In this document: positions 1 to 8,749 of the stretch, piece after piece
Numbering within the stretch: the first letter of the stretch is position 1
How the letters are laid out: each line of letters starts with the position of its first letter
Source of the DNA: Planctomycetota bacterium
GTDB lineage: Bacteria; Planctomycetota; UBA1135; GCA-002686595
Direction: 5' to 3'
NCBI GenBank assembly: GCA_009691855.1
Contig: SIAI01000002.1
Coordinates: forward strand, 100,636-164,635
DNA length: 64,000 bases
Made by a program: the position numbers and the translations under genes
The notes under the pieces: model-generated
Databases searched by the model: none
The model's input: the letters and a program-made list of their open reading frames with translations, nothing else
Told to the model about the DNA's origin: nothing

Positions 1-2
1 GC

Positions 3-209
3 GACGGCGAGGGCGGCGTGCTGCCGCACGGCGACGCCTATCGCCAGCTGCTGGAGGAGTTCCTGCGCGTCGCCGCGGGCGAGCTCGCCAGCCTTCCAGC
101 GCTGGACGACGAGCACTACGTCCTCTACCAGCTGCACCTGCTGGGCGCGGAAGACGTGCGCCGTCTCGCGCGCACCGTGGCCGAGGGCGAGGGTCTGGTG
201 GCCGACTGA
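3..209 (+). CDS. C-terminal fragment of an unidentified protein (5' partial)
   Basis: The frame is already open at the window edge and runs about 68 codons to a TGA, so only the C-terminus of a gene starting outside the window is visible. The visible part is acidic and probably alpha-helical (LLEEFLRVAAGEL, then a segment with EHYVLYQLHLLG) and ends in GEGLVAD. I see no catalytic motif and do not recognise a family. It converges on the minus-strand gene that ends 9 bp downstream. Third-position GC is high, as in the neighbouring genes. Confidence 0.5.
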   Translation, partial: DGEGGVLPHGDAYRQLLEEFLRVAAGELASLPALDDEHYVLYQLHLLGAEDVRRLARTVAEGEGLVAD

Positions 210-218
210 GCCGGCCCG

Positions 219-1838
219 TCAGCGCCGGAATCGCGAGCGCTTCAGCTCCTGGGCCTGGGCGTGCCCGGGCTCCAGCTCCAGGGCGCGTAGCACGTGCTGC
301 TCGGCCTCCGCACGGCGCTCCAGCAGCAGCAGCAGGCGCGCGGCGTCGCAGTGCGCCTGGGCGGACTCGCCGAGCTCGAGCGCGCGCTCGAGGTAGCGCA
401 GGGCGCCTTCCAGGTCCCCGCGTTCGGCGGCGATCGCGGCCAGGTTGCGCTGCACGAAGCTCGAGCCCGGGTCGAGCTCCAGCGCCGTCTTCAGCAGGGC
501 TTCGGCCTCCACGCTGCGCTCGGCGTCGAGCAGCGCCGCGGCCAGGTTGTTGTAGGCGCGCGGGTTGTGCGGAGCGCGCGCCACCACCGTGCGCCACAGC
601 TCGATCGCCGTGCGGTACTCGTGGTTGCGCTGCACGGTCGCCGCCGCGAGCGCGACAGTCGCGGCTGCGGCCAGCAGCCCAGGCAGGCATGGCAGGCGCG
701 GAGCCCAGCGCCGGCCGGCGTGCGCGACCCCCGCGCACAGCGGCACGAGCAGCGCCGCGAGCGGCAGGACCATGCGGTGCTCGAAGGCCAGGTCCTTGAT
801 GGGCACGAAGCTCGACGTCGGTGCCAGCACCAAAAAGAAGGCGGCCAGCGCGAAGCCGGGCCAGGAGCGGCGCAGCAGCCCCACGAGCGTGGCCGCGAGC
901 AGGGCCAGGATCAGGAGCGTCTGCGGCAGCCAGGCACCGAGCTCACGCGCCACCGGCCAGGCGTAGTCGAAGACCAGGGGATGCGGCCAGAGCACCAGCC
1001 GCAGGTAGTGCAGGAGCACGCCCGGCTGTGAGCGCAGGTAGGCGAGCGACGTGGCACCCGCGCGGAAGCCGAAACCGCTGCTCTTGCTCGCGGCGAACAG
1101 CGGCGGAGCGATGAAGATCAGGAACAGCACCAAGCTGAAAGCCGCCACCAGGGCGTGGAAGCGCCAGCGACGGCGCAGGTTGTCGCGCGCCGCGCCGGGC
1201 ACGAGCACGCACTCGGCGAGCAGCATCAGCGCCGGCGCCGTGGCGATGATCTCCTTGGAGGCGAAGCCTAGCGCCAGGCTGGCCAGCGCGTAGAGCTGCC
1301 AGCGGCGCGGGGTGGGGGAGTCGAGCGAACGCAGATGGCCGTAGAGCGTGCCGAGATAGAAGAGCACGGCCAGGGTCTCGGCGCGCTGGCTGATGTAGGT
1401 CACCGCGCTGGTCTGCAGCGGGTGGCACAGCCACAGCGCCGTGACGGCCAGCGCGAGGCGTGCGCGGCTCGCGGCCGCCAGAGCGGGCGCGACCAGGGCC
1501 GTCGCCCGGCGCACGACCCCCAGCAGGGCCAGGCCGCACAGGAAGTGTGCGAGGAGGTTGAACGCGTGATAGCTCCAGGTCGCCGCGCCGCTCAGCGCAC
1601 GGTTGAGGGCAAAGCTCGCCCACACCAGCGTGCGCGTGCCGAACTCCAGGCGTTTCTCCGGCAGCGGGTCGTCCAGCAGGAACGGGACGCGCAGGCTGTT
1701 CGCGTAGCACAGGCCCACCAGGAGCGCGCACAGCAGCACGGACCACAGGAGGTGCGCGCGGCGCGCTTGGGGGGCGAGGGCGGGGGCGTCCAAGGTCGTG
1801 CCGGGCTGATGGTCCGCGCCCGGGGCCGACGGTGTCAA
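219..1838 (-). CDS. Multi-pass membrane protein with C-terminal TPRs (TMTC/O-mannosyltransferase-like)
   Basis: A 539-aa polytopic protein with about ten hydrophobic helices after a short N-terminal tail, followed by about three TPR units from residue ~425 to the end. Just after the first helix is YANSLRVPFLLDD, which resembles the acidic first-loop signature (YANSF..PFVFDD) of GT-C fold TMTC-like glycosyltransferases; the DD pair would be the functional acidic residues. It probably transfers a sugar from a lipid carrier at the membrane, with the TPRs binding a partner. Two GT2 glycosyltransferases lie on the other side of a 31-bp divergent gap. The fold assignment is fairly secure; the substrate is unknown. 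Confidence 0.7.
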   Translation of the reverse strand: MTPSAPGADHQPGTTLDAPALAPQARRAHLLWSVLLCALLVGLCYANSLRVPFLLDDPLPEKRLEFGTRTLVWASFALNRALSGAATWSYHAFNLLAHFLCGLALLGVVRRATALVAPALAAASRARLALAVTALWLCHPLQTSAVTYISQRAETLAVLFYLGTLYGHLRSLDSPTPRRWQLYALASLALGFASKEIIATAPALMLLAECVLVPGAARDNLRRRWRFHALVAAFSLVLFLIFIAPPLFAASKSSGFGFRAGATSLAYLRSQPGVLLHYLRLVLWPHPLVFDYAWPVARELGAWLPQTLLILALLAATLVGLLRRSWPGFALAAFFLVLAPTSSFVPIKDLAFEHRMVLPLAALLVPLCAGVAHAGRRWAPRLPCLPGLLAAAATVALAAATVQRNHEYRTAIELWRTVVARAPHNPRAYNNLAAALLDAERSVEAEALLKTALELDPGSSFVQRNLAAIAAERGDLEGALRYLERALELGESAQAHCDAARLLLLLERRAEAEQHVLRALELEPGHAQAQELKRSRFRR

Positions 1839-1869
1839 GGCCGGGCCGCGCTTGGTAGCTTGCGCGCGC

Positions 1870-2841
1870 GTGCAGACGGAGTGGAAGATCGCGGTGGTCG
1901 TGCCGTGCTATCGGGCGCGCGCATCCGTGCTCGGCGTGCTGGCCAAGATCGGCCCGGAATGCGCGGCGATCTACGTGGTCGACGACGCCTGTCCCGAGCA
2001 GACCGGCGCACACGTGCGCCGCGAGTGCCGCGACCCGCGCGTGCGCGTGCTGGTCCTCGAGGCGAACCAGGGCGTGGGCGGGGCCACGCTGAGCGGCTAC
2101 CGCGCGGCCCTTGCCGAGGGCGCAAACGTGCTGGTCAAGCTCGACGCCGACGGGCAGATGGACCCCGTCTTGGTGCCCACGCTGGTGGCGCCGATCCTGC
2201 TGGGCGAGGCCGACTACACCAAGGGCAACCGCTTCTTCGAGCTCGAGGGCCTGCGCTCGATGCCCTTCCTGCGCCTGGCTGGCAACTCGGCGCTGTCGTT
2301 CCTGTCCAAGCTCTCCAGCGGCTACTGGGACGTCTTCGACCCGACCAACGGCTTCACCGCGCTGCACGCCGCAGTGGCCCGGCGCCTGCCGCTCGACAAG
2401 GTGGCCAAGCGCTGGTTTTTCGAGTCGGACCTCTTGTTCCGCCTGGGCACGCTGCGCGCGGTGGTGTGCGACGTGCCCATGCCGGCGCAGTACGCGGACG
2501 AGCGCAGCAACCTCAGCGTGCGTCACGTGCTGCCCGAGTTCGCCTGGCGCCATCTGCTGAACACGCTGAAGCGCGTCTTCTACGGCTACTACCTGCGCGA
2601 CTTCAACTTCGCCTCGCTGGAGCTCGTGCTGGGCGTGCTCGCCACCGCGGGTGGCACTTGGTTCGGGATCGCCCAGTGGCTCGCCAGCAGCGAGAGCAGG
2701 ACCTTCACGAGCTCGGGCCCGGTCATGCTGGCCGCCTTGCCGATCCTGCTGGGCGTGCAGCTCGTGCTCGGCTTCCTGAGCTTCGACATGCACAACACGC
2801 CGCGCCAGCCGCTGCACCGCCGCCTCGAGCCGCGGCGCTGA
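1870..2841 (+). CDS. GT2 glycosyltransferase, dolichol/polyprenol-phosphate sugar synthase type
   Basis: 323 aa from a GTG start (VQTEWKIAVVVPCYRA); a TTG at 1852 would add six residues. The N-terminal domain has GT-A features: VVPCYRA, the VVDDACPE nucleotide-binding acidic pair, and the metal-binding KLDADGQMDP segment. FDPTNGFTALH is typical of DPM1/GtrB-like enzymes. The last ~90 residues contain two hydrophobic helices, consistent with membrane anchoring. The likely reaction is transfer of a hexose from an NDP-sugar to polyprenyl phosphate, giving a lipid-linked donor for GT-C enzymes such as the divergent neighbour. Donor specificity cannot be read from the sequence. Only 2 bp separate it from the next GT2 gene. 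Confidence 0.8.
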   Translation: MQTEWKIAVVVPCYRARASVLGVLAKIGPECAAIYVVDDACPEQTGAHVRRECRDPRVRVLVLEANQGVGGATLSGYRAALAEGANVLVKLDADGQMDPVLVPTLVAPILLGEADYTKGNRFFELEGLRSMPFLRLAGNSALSFLSKLSSGYWDVFDPTNGFTALHAAVARRLPLDKVAKRWFFESDLLFRLGTLRAVVCDVPMPAQYADERSNLSVRHVLPEFAWRHLLNTLKRVFYGYYLRDFNFASLELVLGVLATAGGTWFGIAQWLASSESRTFTSSGPVMLAALPILLGVQLVLGFLSFDMHNTPRQPLHRRLEPRR

Positions 2842-2843
2842 GC

Positions 2844-3740
2844 ATGGCCGAGCGGCTGGCGATCGCGGTCCCGTTTTACGCCGGGCTCGAGTACCTGCGC
2901 GAGGCGCTGGCGAGCGCGCGCGCGCAGACGGATGGCGAGTGGACCCTGACAGTGGTCGATGACTCGCCCGAAAAACGCGGCGGGCGCGAGCTGGTGGCGA
3001 GCTTCGGCGACCCGCGGCTGCGCTACCTGGCCAACGACGGCAACCTGGGCATGGTGGCCTGCTGGAACCGCTGTCTGGCCGAGGTCGAGCTGGGCGCGGA
3101 GCTGCTCACGCTGCTGCATGCCGACGATCGCCTGTTGCCCGGCTACGTCGCGGCCATGAAGGGGCTGGCCGCGGCCCAGCCGCGCGCGGTGGCCCTGTTC
3201 TGCGCCGCGCGCACCATCGGCGCCGACGGGCGCGAGCGCTTCTCGCTGCAGGACGACATCAAGCGCTTCCTCGTGCCGCGCGCCGGTATCGTGGTCGAGC
3301 TGCGCGGCGAGGCCGGCCTGCGCGCGCTCATGCGCGGCAACTTCGTGGTCTGCCCCACGCTGTGCTTTCGCCGCGGGGTGCTCGGCACCCGGCGCTTCGA
3401 AACGCGCTGGCATCAGGTGCAGGACCTGGAGCTCTTGACGCGCCTCCTGTTCGAGCGCGAGACGCTCTGCGGCCTGCGCGCCGCGCACTACGCCTACCGC
3501 CGCCACACCGCCAACGCCACCGCGCAGCAGACCGAGAGCCTGCTGCGCTTCGAGGAGGAGTTCGCCGTGTTCGACGCGCTCGCCGCGCGCGCCGCGGCGC
3601 TCGGCTGGACGCGCGCCGCGCGCACCTCGCGCCAGAAGACGATCCTGCGTCTGCACCTCGGCTGGCGCGCGCTGGCCGAGCTGGCGCGGCTGCGGCCTGG
3701 AACGGCCGCGAAGTACGCGCGCTTCCTCGCGCGGCGCTAG
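2844..3740 (+). CDS. GT2 family glycosyltransferase
   Basis: 298 aa starting at ATG 2844, 2 bp after the preceding glycosyltransferase, so very likely cotranscribed. The N-terminus shows GT-A fold motifs: IAVPFYAGLEYL, TVVDDSPE, a ND-containing loop (YLANDGNLGM), and LLHADDRLLPGY for metal binding. A later QDLELLTRLL resembles the catalytic-base region of GT2 enzymes. No membrane helix is evident, so it is probably cytosolic or peripheral and transfers a sugar to a surface glycan or lipid acceptor. Its stop overlaps by 4 bp the stop of the convergent methyltransferase gene. Confidence 0.8.
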   Translation: MAERLAIAVPFYAGLEYLREALASARAQTDGEWTLTVVDDSPEKRGGRELVASFGDPRLRYLANDGNLGMVACWNRCLAEVELGAELLTLLHADDRLLPGYVAAMKGLAAAQPRAVALFCAARTIGADGRERFSLQDDIKRFLVPRAGIVVELRGEAGLRALMRGNFVVCPTLCFRRGVLGTRRFETRWHQVQDLELLTRLLFERETLCGLRAAHYAYRRHTANATAQQTESLLRFEEEFAVFDALAARAAALGWTRAARTSRQKTILRLHLGWRALAELARLRPGTAAKYARFLARR

Positions 3741-4333
3741 GCTTTTCGCGCCACGACCACGAACTCGTTGTGCGCGAACAGGCGCCCGACGAAGCGCGGG
3801 AAGGGGAACGAGTAGCGCCGCACGAGCACGAGCCCGTTAGCCGTGAGCACGCGCTCGAGCTCATCGAATCCCGTGAAGGCGACGTGCGTCGCGTCGCTGG
3901 CGAAGCCGCGCTCCTGCGGCGTGAGCAGCACGACGCGCCCGCCGGACTTCACGAACGGCAGGTGTTCGCCGACCAGCGCGAGCGCCTGGGCGGGCTGCAG
4001 GTGCTCGAGCACATGCGCCACGAGCAGCGTGTCGAAGCGTCCCGGGGTGGCGTGCGGCGAGCGCGCGAACTCTTCACCCGTGTAGGCATCGAGGCCGCGC
4101 GCGCGGGCCGCCGCGACCGAGTGCGCGTTGTGGTCGATGCCGACTCCGTGCCCGCCGAGGTGCGCCAGGTTGCGGCCGGTGCCGCAGCCGAGGTCGAGCG
4201 TGAAGCCCAGCTCGAGGCGTCGCAGGTTCCAGCGATAGGGCGCCTGCACGTCGATGAAGCGCTTCCAGCCCGCGCGCTCGGCGAGGTAGCGCGTGTAGGC
4301 TGGCGAAGTCGTGTCGCGCGCGGGCTCGGACAT
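3737..4333 (-). CDS. Class I SAM-dependent methyltransferase
   Basis: 198 aa if started at the ATG giving MSEPARDTTSPAY; an upstream ATG would add 38 residues with no family similarity. SAM-binding motif I is LDLGCGTGRNLAHLG (residues ~51-65), the motif II acidic region is GIDHNAH, and VAHVLEHLQPAQAL is the post-I/III signature of UbiE/Methyltransf_11-type enzymes. The late FVVVARK strand is typical. The substrate is unknown. Its location beside glycosyltransferase genes suggests glycan or lipid modification, but it faces them convergently, so that link is weak. Confidence 0.78.
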   Translation of the reverse strand: MSEPARDTTSPAYTRYLAERAGWKRFIDVQAPYRWNLRRLELGFTLDLGCGTGRNLAHLGGHGVGIDHNAHSVAAARARGLDAYTGEEFARSPHATPGRFDTLLVAHVLEHLQPAQALALVGEHLPFVKSGGRVVLLTPQERGFASDATHVAFTGFDELERVLTANGLVLVRRYSFPFPRFVGRLFAHNEFVVVARKA

Positions 4334-4505
4334 CCCGCCGAGCATAGCGGTGGGATTCCACGCCTGGCTCAACGTCTTGCGCTGACGCGCGAGGAATCCG
4401 CGCTCTGCCGCCAACGCTTGCGCTCCCGCGGCAAGATCTCCTGGCATCCGCCATGGATGCCGCGCCCTTCGATCACGACGAGGACCTCGTCCAACGCCTG
4501 GAGTG

Positions 4506-5633
4506 CTACGCCTTCACGCGCACCGAGTCGAGCACCTCGTCCATGTGGAAGAGCAGCTCGTCGAGCCCCTCCTCCGAATGGTCGCCCATGTGCCCGATGC
4601 GGAAGGTGAGGCCCTTCAACTTGTCGTAGCCATTGCCGATCTCCTCGCCGCGCTTCTTCAGCGCGTCGATCAGCGCGGCCACGTCGATGCCATCCGCCTT
4701 GATGCAGCTGATGGTGGGCGAGCTGAGCGCCTCGGCGGGGAACGGATCGAGGCCGTGGCCGATGCCCCATTGCAGCGTGCGCGCGCGCATGCGCTCGTGC
4801 TTGTCGAAGCGCGCCGTCCAGGCCGCGGCGCCGGTCTTGCCCTTGTCGCGCGCGGGCAGCGTGGCGCCACTGGTGATGTCGGCGAGCTGGCGCGCCAGCG
4901 CGCGGTACAGCGTGACCACCGGCGTGGCCGGCGTCTTGCGCTCGACGTGGCCGTCGATCGTGCGCACCGGATCGAGGTACCAGCTCGCGCGCTTCTTGGC
5001 GCGCGCGCCCTCCATGTAGCGCTTCGAGGCGCACACCACCGTGATGCCCGGCGGCAGCGCGAGCGCCTTGTTCACGCCGGCCAGGGCGAAGTCGATGCCG
5101 TTCGCGTCGCAGTCGATGGGCGCGCCGGCGATAGCGCTCACCACGTCCACGAACAGCTGCGTGCTGGGCGAGGTCTTCATCGCTCTCGCCACGGGCGCGA
5201 GCGGCGTCAGCACTCCGGTCGAGGTCTCGCACACGACCAGCGTGACCGCGTCGAACGGTCCCTTGCTCTTCAGCGTCTCGGCCAGCTGCGCTTCGGTGAC
5301 GGCTTGGCCCCAGGCGAGCTCGAGCACCGTCACGTCCTTGCCCAGGACCTTGGCGATGTCCGCCCAGCGCTTCGAGAACGAGCCGTTCACGACGGACAGC
5401 ACGCGCGCGCCGACGCCGTAGAGCGAGCCCTCCATCATCCCGGTCGCGCTGTGGTTGCACACGGCGACGGTCGCGGTCGAGCCCGCGCCCAGGCCGAAGG
5501 CGAGGCGCAGCGGCGGATCGATGCGCTCGAGCAGCTCGACCATGGCCTTCGAGCGGTGCCCGATCATGGGCAGGACCTGCTCGGCCAAGATCTCGGTGCG
5601 GACGTAGGTGGGGCCGGGGATCCAGATCTTCAT
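4506..5633 (-). CDS. Class V (fold type I) PLP aminotransferase, probable phosphoserine aminotransferase
   Basis: 375 aa. The N-terminus MKIWIPGPTYVR followed by MIGHRSKAM matches the alanine-glyoxylate/serine-pyruvate aminotransferase family. The PLP lysine is probably in GVNKALALPPG, and GAGSTATVAV forms the phosphate-binding region. The start codon overlaps the serB stop (ATGA), and serB in turn overlaps serA. In that operon the expected missing step is transamination of 3-phosphohydroxypyruvate by glutamate, so this enzyme probably fills the SerC role. Family membership is seen directly; the substrate is inferred from context. No separate SerC-type gene is visible in the window. Confidence 0.82.
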   Translation of the reverse strand: MKIWIPGPTYVRTEILAEQVLPMIGHRSKAMVELLERIDPPLRLAFGLGAGSTATVAVCNHSATGMMEGSLYGVGARVLSVVNGSFSKRWADIAKVLGKDVTVLELAWGQAVTEAQLAETLKSKGPFDAVTLVVCETSTGVLTPLAPVARAMKTSPSTQLFVDVVSAIAGAPIDCDANGIDFALAGVNKALALPPGITVVCASKRYMEGARAKKRASWYLDPVRTIDGHVERKTPATPVVTLYRALARQLADITSGATLPARDKGKTGAAAWTARFDKHERMRARTLQWGIGHGLDPFPAEALSSPTISCIKADGIDVAALIDALKKRGEEIGNGYDKLKGLTFRIGHMGDHSEEGLDELLFHMDEVLDSVRVKA

Positions 5634-6382
5634 GCGGTGGGAGGGGTTGGGCTGCGCGGGAGCTCGACCAGGGGGCGGTGGGCGCTCGAAGACGCGAGAT
5701 TCGCGATCTCCGCGCCCGAGAGCAAGAGCGGAACGAGCGCGCGGAAGTCGGGGTCGAGGCAGCGCACGCGCGCGGCCTCCAGGACGCGCTTGCGCCGCTC
5801 CACGCCGCCGAAGGCGACGAAGCGCGTGGCCTCGCCGGCGGCCTCGAGGTCGGTGGCGCCATCGCCGACGAAGACCAGGGCCTCGCCCGCGCGACGCAGA
5901 CCGCGCAGGACCTCGACCTTTCCGCCCGCGCGCGCGAGCGGCGAACGCTGGTCGAAGCCGGCGTAGCGCCCGGCTGCGTCGAAGTGGAGCTCGACGGCGT
6001 GCACGCACGCGTCGGGGATCGCCAGCGCGCGCGCGAGGTGCGCCACCGCCGGCCGCACGCCGCCCGAGACGATGCACACGCGCTTCCCGAGCGCCTGCAG
6101 CGCGGCCACGAGCTGCGCTACGTTGGGTAGCAGCGTCTCGACGTAGCGCTGACCGATGTGCTCGACGTCGGCGCGCGAGGGCTTCACCAGCGCGAGGCGC
6201 GCACCGTAGACCTCCTCCAGCGCGATCGCGCCCTCCATGGCGAGCTGCGTCAGGCGCGCGACCTCGGCGTTGTCGCGCGCCAGCTCCTCGATGCCCTCGA
6301 GTGCCGAGAGTGTCGAGTCGCAGTCGAACACCACCGTGGCGTAGGGCGGCGGCGCGTCGAGGAGCTCGCGCACGGCGTTCAC
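5630..6382 (-). CDS. serB: Phosphoserine phosphatase (HAD superfamily)
   Basis: 250 aa from a GTG whose last bases overlap the serA stop (GTGA). HAD motif I is VVFDCDSTLSALEG (nucleophile and acid Asp in DCDST), motif II is the Ser of IVSGGVRP, and motif III is VFVGDGATDLEA. The helical cap segment with GAIALEEVYGARL is like that of SerB. It hydrolyses phosphoserine to serine, the last step of the phosphorylated pathway. It sits between serA and a class V aminotransferase, with 4-bp overlaps on both sides that imply translational coupling. There is no N-terminal ACT domain, so this is the short form. Confidence 0.9.
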   Translation of the reverse strand: MNAVRELLDAPPPYATVVFDCDSTLSALEGIEELARDNAEVARLTQLAMEGAIALEEVYGARLALVKPSRADVEHIGQRYVETLLPNVAQLVAALQALGKRVCIVSGGVRPAVAHLARALAIPDACVHAVELHFDAAGRYAGFDQRSPLARAGGKVEVLRGLRRAGEALVFVGDGATDLEAAGEATRFVAFGGVERRKRVLEAARVRCLDPDFRALVPLLLSGAEIANLASSSAHRPLVELPRSPTPPTA

Positions 6383-7986
6383 AGGCGCAGCAGCTGCAGT
6401 TCCTCGATGGCGGGGATCGAGCGCAGGGCCTCGAGCACGGGCGGGCCGGGCTCGGGCGAGAGCGTGAGATAACCGTGGGCCGCGGCGCCCGCGTCGCTGG
6501 CGGGCGCGAGCTCCAGACGCTGGATGTTGATCTGGTAGCGGCCGAGGATCGAGCCGATCTGGCCCAGCACGCCGGGCTGGTCCTTGTGGCGCGTGACCAG
6601 CAGCACGCCCTTGGGCACCAGGTCGAGGCGCAGGCCGTCCACGGCGGTGATGCGCGGCTCGCGGCCGAAGACCGTGCCCGCGACCGTGTGCGCCTTGCCG
6701 CCGGCCTTTTCCGTGGCGCGCACGGAGAGCTCGCCGCCGCGGAAGTCGGGGCGCTCCTCGCGGCTCTCCAGCACCAGGATGCCGCGCTCGCGCGCCAGCG
6801 CCGGGGCGTTGACGAAGTTCACGCTCTTGTCGTGGCTGTGGCGCAGCACGCCCACCAGGAAGGCGAGCTTCAGGTGCTCCGCGTGGCGCGCGATCTCGCC
6901 GCCGACGGTGAGTTCGACCTTGCGGATCTGGCCCTGCGTGCGCTGCGCGAGGTAGCTGCCCAGCTTCTCGGCCAGCAGCAGGTAGGGCCCCATCTCGCCC
7001 ATGGCCTCGGCCGGCAGGGTGGGCGCGTTGACCGCGTTCTCGGCCACGCCGTTCTTCAGGAAGTTGGCGATCTGCTCGGCGATGTCGAGCGCCACGCGCA
7101 GCTGCGCTTCCTCGGACGAGGCGCCGAGGTGCGGCGTGACGATCACGTCGTCGCGCGCGAGCAGCGGGTGGTCCTTCGACGGCGGCTCCTCGACCAGGAC
7201 GTCGAAGGCCGCGCCGGCGAGCTTCCCGGTCGTCAATGCGTCGAGCACCGCCTCCTCGTCCACCACGCCGCCACGCGCGGCCTGGATCAGGCGTGCGCCG
7301 GGCTTGACGCGCGCGAACTGCTCCCACGAGAGGAGGTTTTTGGTCGAGTCGTTCAGCGGCACGTGCACGCTGAGGAAGTCGGCGCGCGTCAGCAGCGCGT
7401 CGAGCTCGAGCAGCTCCACGCCCGCCATCGGCGAGGCCATGCCCTCGCCGGCGAGGTACGGGTCGTAGGCGACGACCTTCATGCCGATGCCGCGCCCGCG
7501 CTCGGCCACGAGCTTGCCTATGCGCCCGAGGCCGATCACGCCCAGCGTCTTGCCGAAGACCTCGGTGCCGACCAGGCCCTTGGCCTTCCACTTGCCGCTG
7601 CGCACGAGGCGATCGGCGCGCGGGATGTGGCGCGCGAGCGCCAGCAGCAGCGCGATCGCGAGCTCGGCCGTGGTGGTGGCGTTGCCGCGCGGCGTGTTCA
7701 TGACCACCACGCCGCGCTCGGTCGCGGCCTCGAGGTCCACGTTGTCCACGCCGATGCCGGCGCGCCCGACGACGCGCAGCGCGTCGGCCGCCTCGAGCAC
7801 GCGGCGCGTGACCTTGGTCGCCGAGCGCACGACCAGCGCATCGACGCCACGGATCGCTTGGCACAGCTCGTCCTCCTTCATGCCGGTCTTGACCTCGGGT
7901 TCGAAGCCGGCGCGGCGGAAGACCTCGATGGCGGCGGGGTCGAGCTCGTCGCTGATCAGGATGCGGGGCGGGCGGGGGTCGCTCAT
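6379..7986 (-). CDS. serA: D-3-phosphoglycerate dehydrogenase
   Basis: 535 aa, the long SerA type. The Rossmann motif is VIGLGRIGKLVAERG, the catalytic Arg/Glu region is in the central part, and the active-site His is in VTPHLGASSEEAQ. After the catalytic domain (~residue 315) comes the intervening substrate-binding domain, then a C-terminal ACT domain (LLVTRHKDQPGVLGQIGSIL) that in this family gives serine feedback inhibition. It catalyses 3-phosphoglycerate to 3-phosphohydroxypyruvate with NAD. It is first in the serA-serB-aminotransferase operon. Two small hairpins lie between it and upstream ruvA. Confidence 0.95.
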   Translation of the reverse strand: MSDPRPPRILISDELDPAAIEVFRRAGFEPEVKTGMKEDELCQAIRGVDALVVRSATKVTRRVLEAADALRVVGRAGIGVDNVDLEAATERGVVVMNTPRGNATTTAELAIALLLALARHIPRADRLVRSGKWKAKGLVGTEVFGKTLGVIGLGRIGKLVAERGRGIGMKVVAYDPYLAGEGMASPMAGVELLELDALLTRADFLSVHVPLNDSTKNLLSWEQFARVKPGARLIQAARGGVVDEEAVLDALTTGKLAGAAFDVLVEEPPSKDHPLLARDDVIVTPHLGASSEEAQLRVALDIAEQIANFLKNGVAENAVNAPTLPAEAMGEMGPYLLLAEKLGSYLAQRTQGQIRKVELTVGGEIARHAEHLKLAFLVGVLRHSHDKSVNFVNAPALARERGILVLESREERPDFRGGELSVRATEKAGGKAHTVAGTVFGREPRITAVDGLRLDLVPKGVLLVTRHKDQPGVLGQIGSILGRYQINIQRLELAPASDAGAAAHGYLTLSPEPGPPVLEALRSIPAIEELQLLRL

Positions 7987-8020
7987 GGGGCTGACAGGAG
8001 AGCGCCGAGAAGGCGCCGAA

Positions 8021-8040
8021 GGAAGCCCCTGTCGGCTTCC
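8021..8040 (-). terminator. Hairpin between ruvA and serA
   Basis: A perfect 7-bp stem (GGAAGCC / GGCTTCC) with a 6-nt loop lies between the ruvA stop and the serA start. A second 5-bp stem (GCGCC / GGCGC) lies just downstream on the minus strand. No T-run follows, so this could be a weak terminator, an attenuator or an RNA-processing structure. Confidence 0.3.
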
Positions 8041-8046
8041 CGGTGG

Positions 8047-8637
8047 CTACTGCTGGAGCGCCGTGCGCACCAGCGTTTCCAGGTCGCCGCCCGGGAGCCT
8101 GGTGGCTGCCTGTTCGACGCTCTTGCGCGCTTCCTTGTCCGAGTAGCCGATCGACACCAGGGCCCGCACCGCGTCCTCGACCGCGCGCGAGGTGCCGGGG
8201 GTTTGCGGCGTCAGCGTGCCACGCCCCGTCTCGAGCTCGACGCGCGGGGCCTTGTCGCGCAGATCGAGCAGGATCTGCTCGGCGGTCTTCTTGCCCACGC
8301 CCTTCACGCGCAGGAACGGCGCCTTGTCCTGGGCCATGATCGCGCGCAGCAGCTCGTCGCCGGGCAGGCTGGAGAGCACCGCCAGGGCCACCGACGGACC
8401 CACCCCGCGCACCTCGAGCAGGAGGCGGAAGAGCTCGCGCAGCTCGCGCGAGGGGAAGCCGAACAGGAGGTGCGCGTCTTCACGCACGACGAGGTGCGTC
8501 CAGGCGCGCACCCGCCCGTCCTTGGTCGTGAAATCGACTCCCAGCGGCACGTTGAGGTCGTAGCCGACCCCGCCGGCGTCGATCACCACGCGCGTCGCAC
8601 GTCGCTCGGCGAGCTTGCCCTCGATGTAGTCGTACAT
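8047..8637 (-). CDS. ruvA: Holliday junction branch migration protein RuvA
   Basis: 196 aa from the ATG giving MYDYIEGKLAERR. Domain I is an OB fold with GGVGYDLNVP (residues ~23-32). Domain II carries two helix-hairpin-helix motifs (LLEVRGVGPSVAL and FLRVKGVGKKTAEQIL) that bind DNA. Domain III (DAVRALVSIGYSDKEA) contacts RuvB. RuvA tetramers bind four-way junctions and load RuvB. Length is close to the usual ~200 aa. ruvB and ruvC are not adjacent in this window. An in-frame upstream start would add 24 residues unlike RuvA. Confidence 0.95.
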   Translation of the reverse strand: MYDYIEGKLAERRATRVVIDAGGVGYDLNVPLGVDFTTKDGRVRAWTHLVVREDAHLLFGFPSRELRELFRLLLEVRGVGPSVALAVLSSLPGDELLRAIMAQDKAPFLRVKGVGKKTAEQILLDLRDKAPRVELETGRGTLTPQTPGTSRAVEDAVRALVSIGYSDKEARKSVEQAATRLPGGDLETLVRTALQQ

Positions 8638-8749
8638 GTCCGCTGGCCCTGAGCCGCAGGAGGACTCTGCCGGTCCGTCGAGCGTCAGGCAAGGGGAGTG
8701 CGGACCCACCGGACGCAGATCCGCGCGCCGCGTTGGCCGGCGCTCCGGG

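Noticed and set aside
4334..4505. N-terminal extension of the methyltransferase or a small gene
   Set aside because: The in-frame upstream residues do not resemble methyltransferases and no start with a ribosome-binding site was found.
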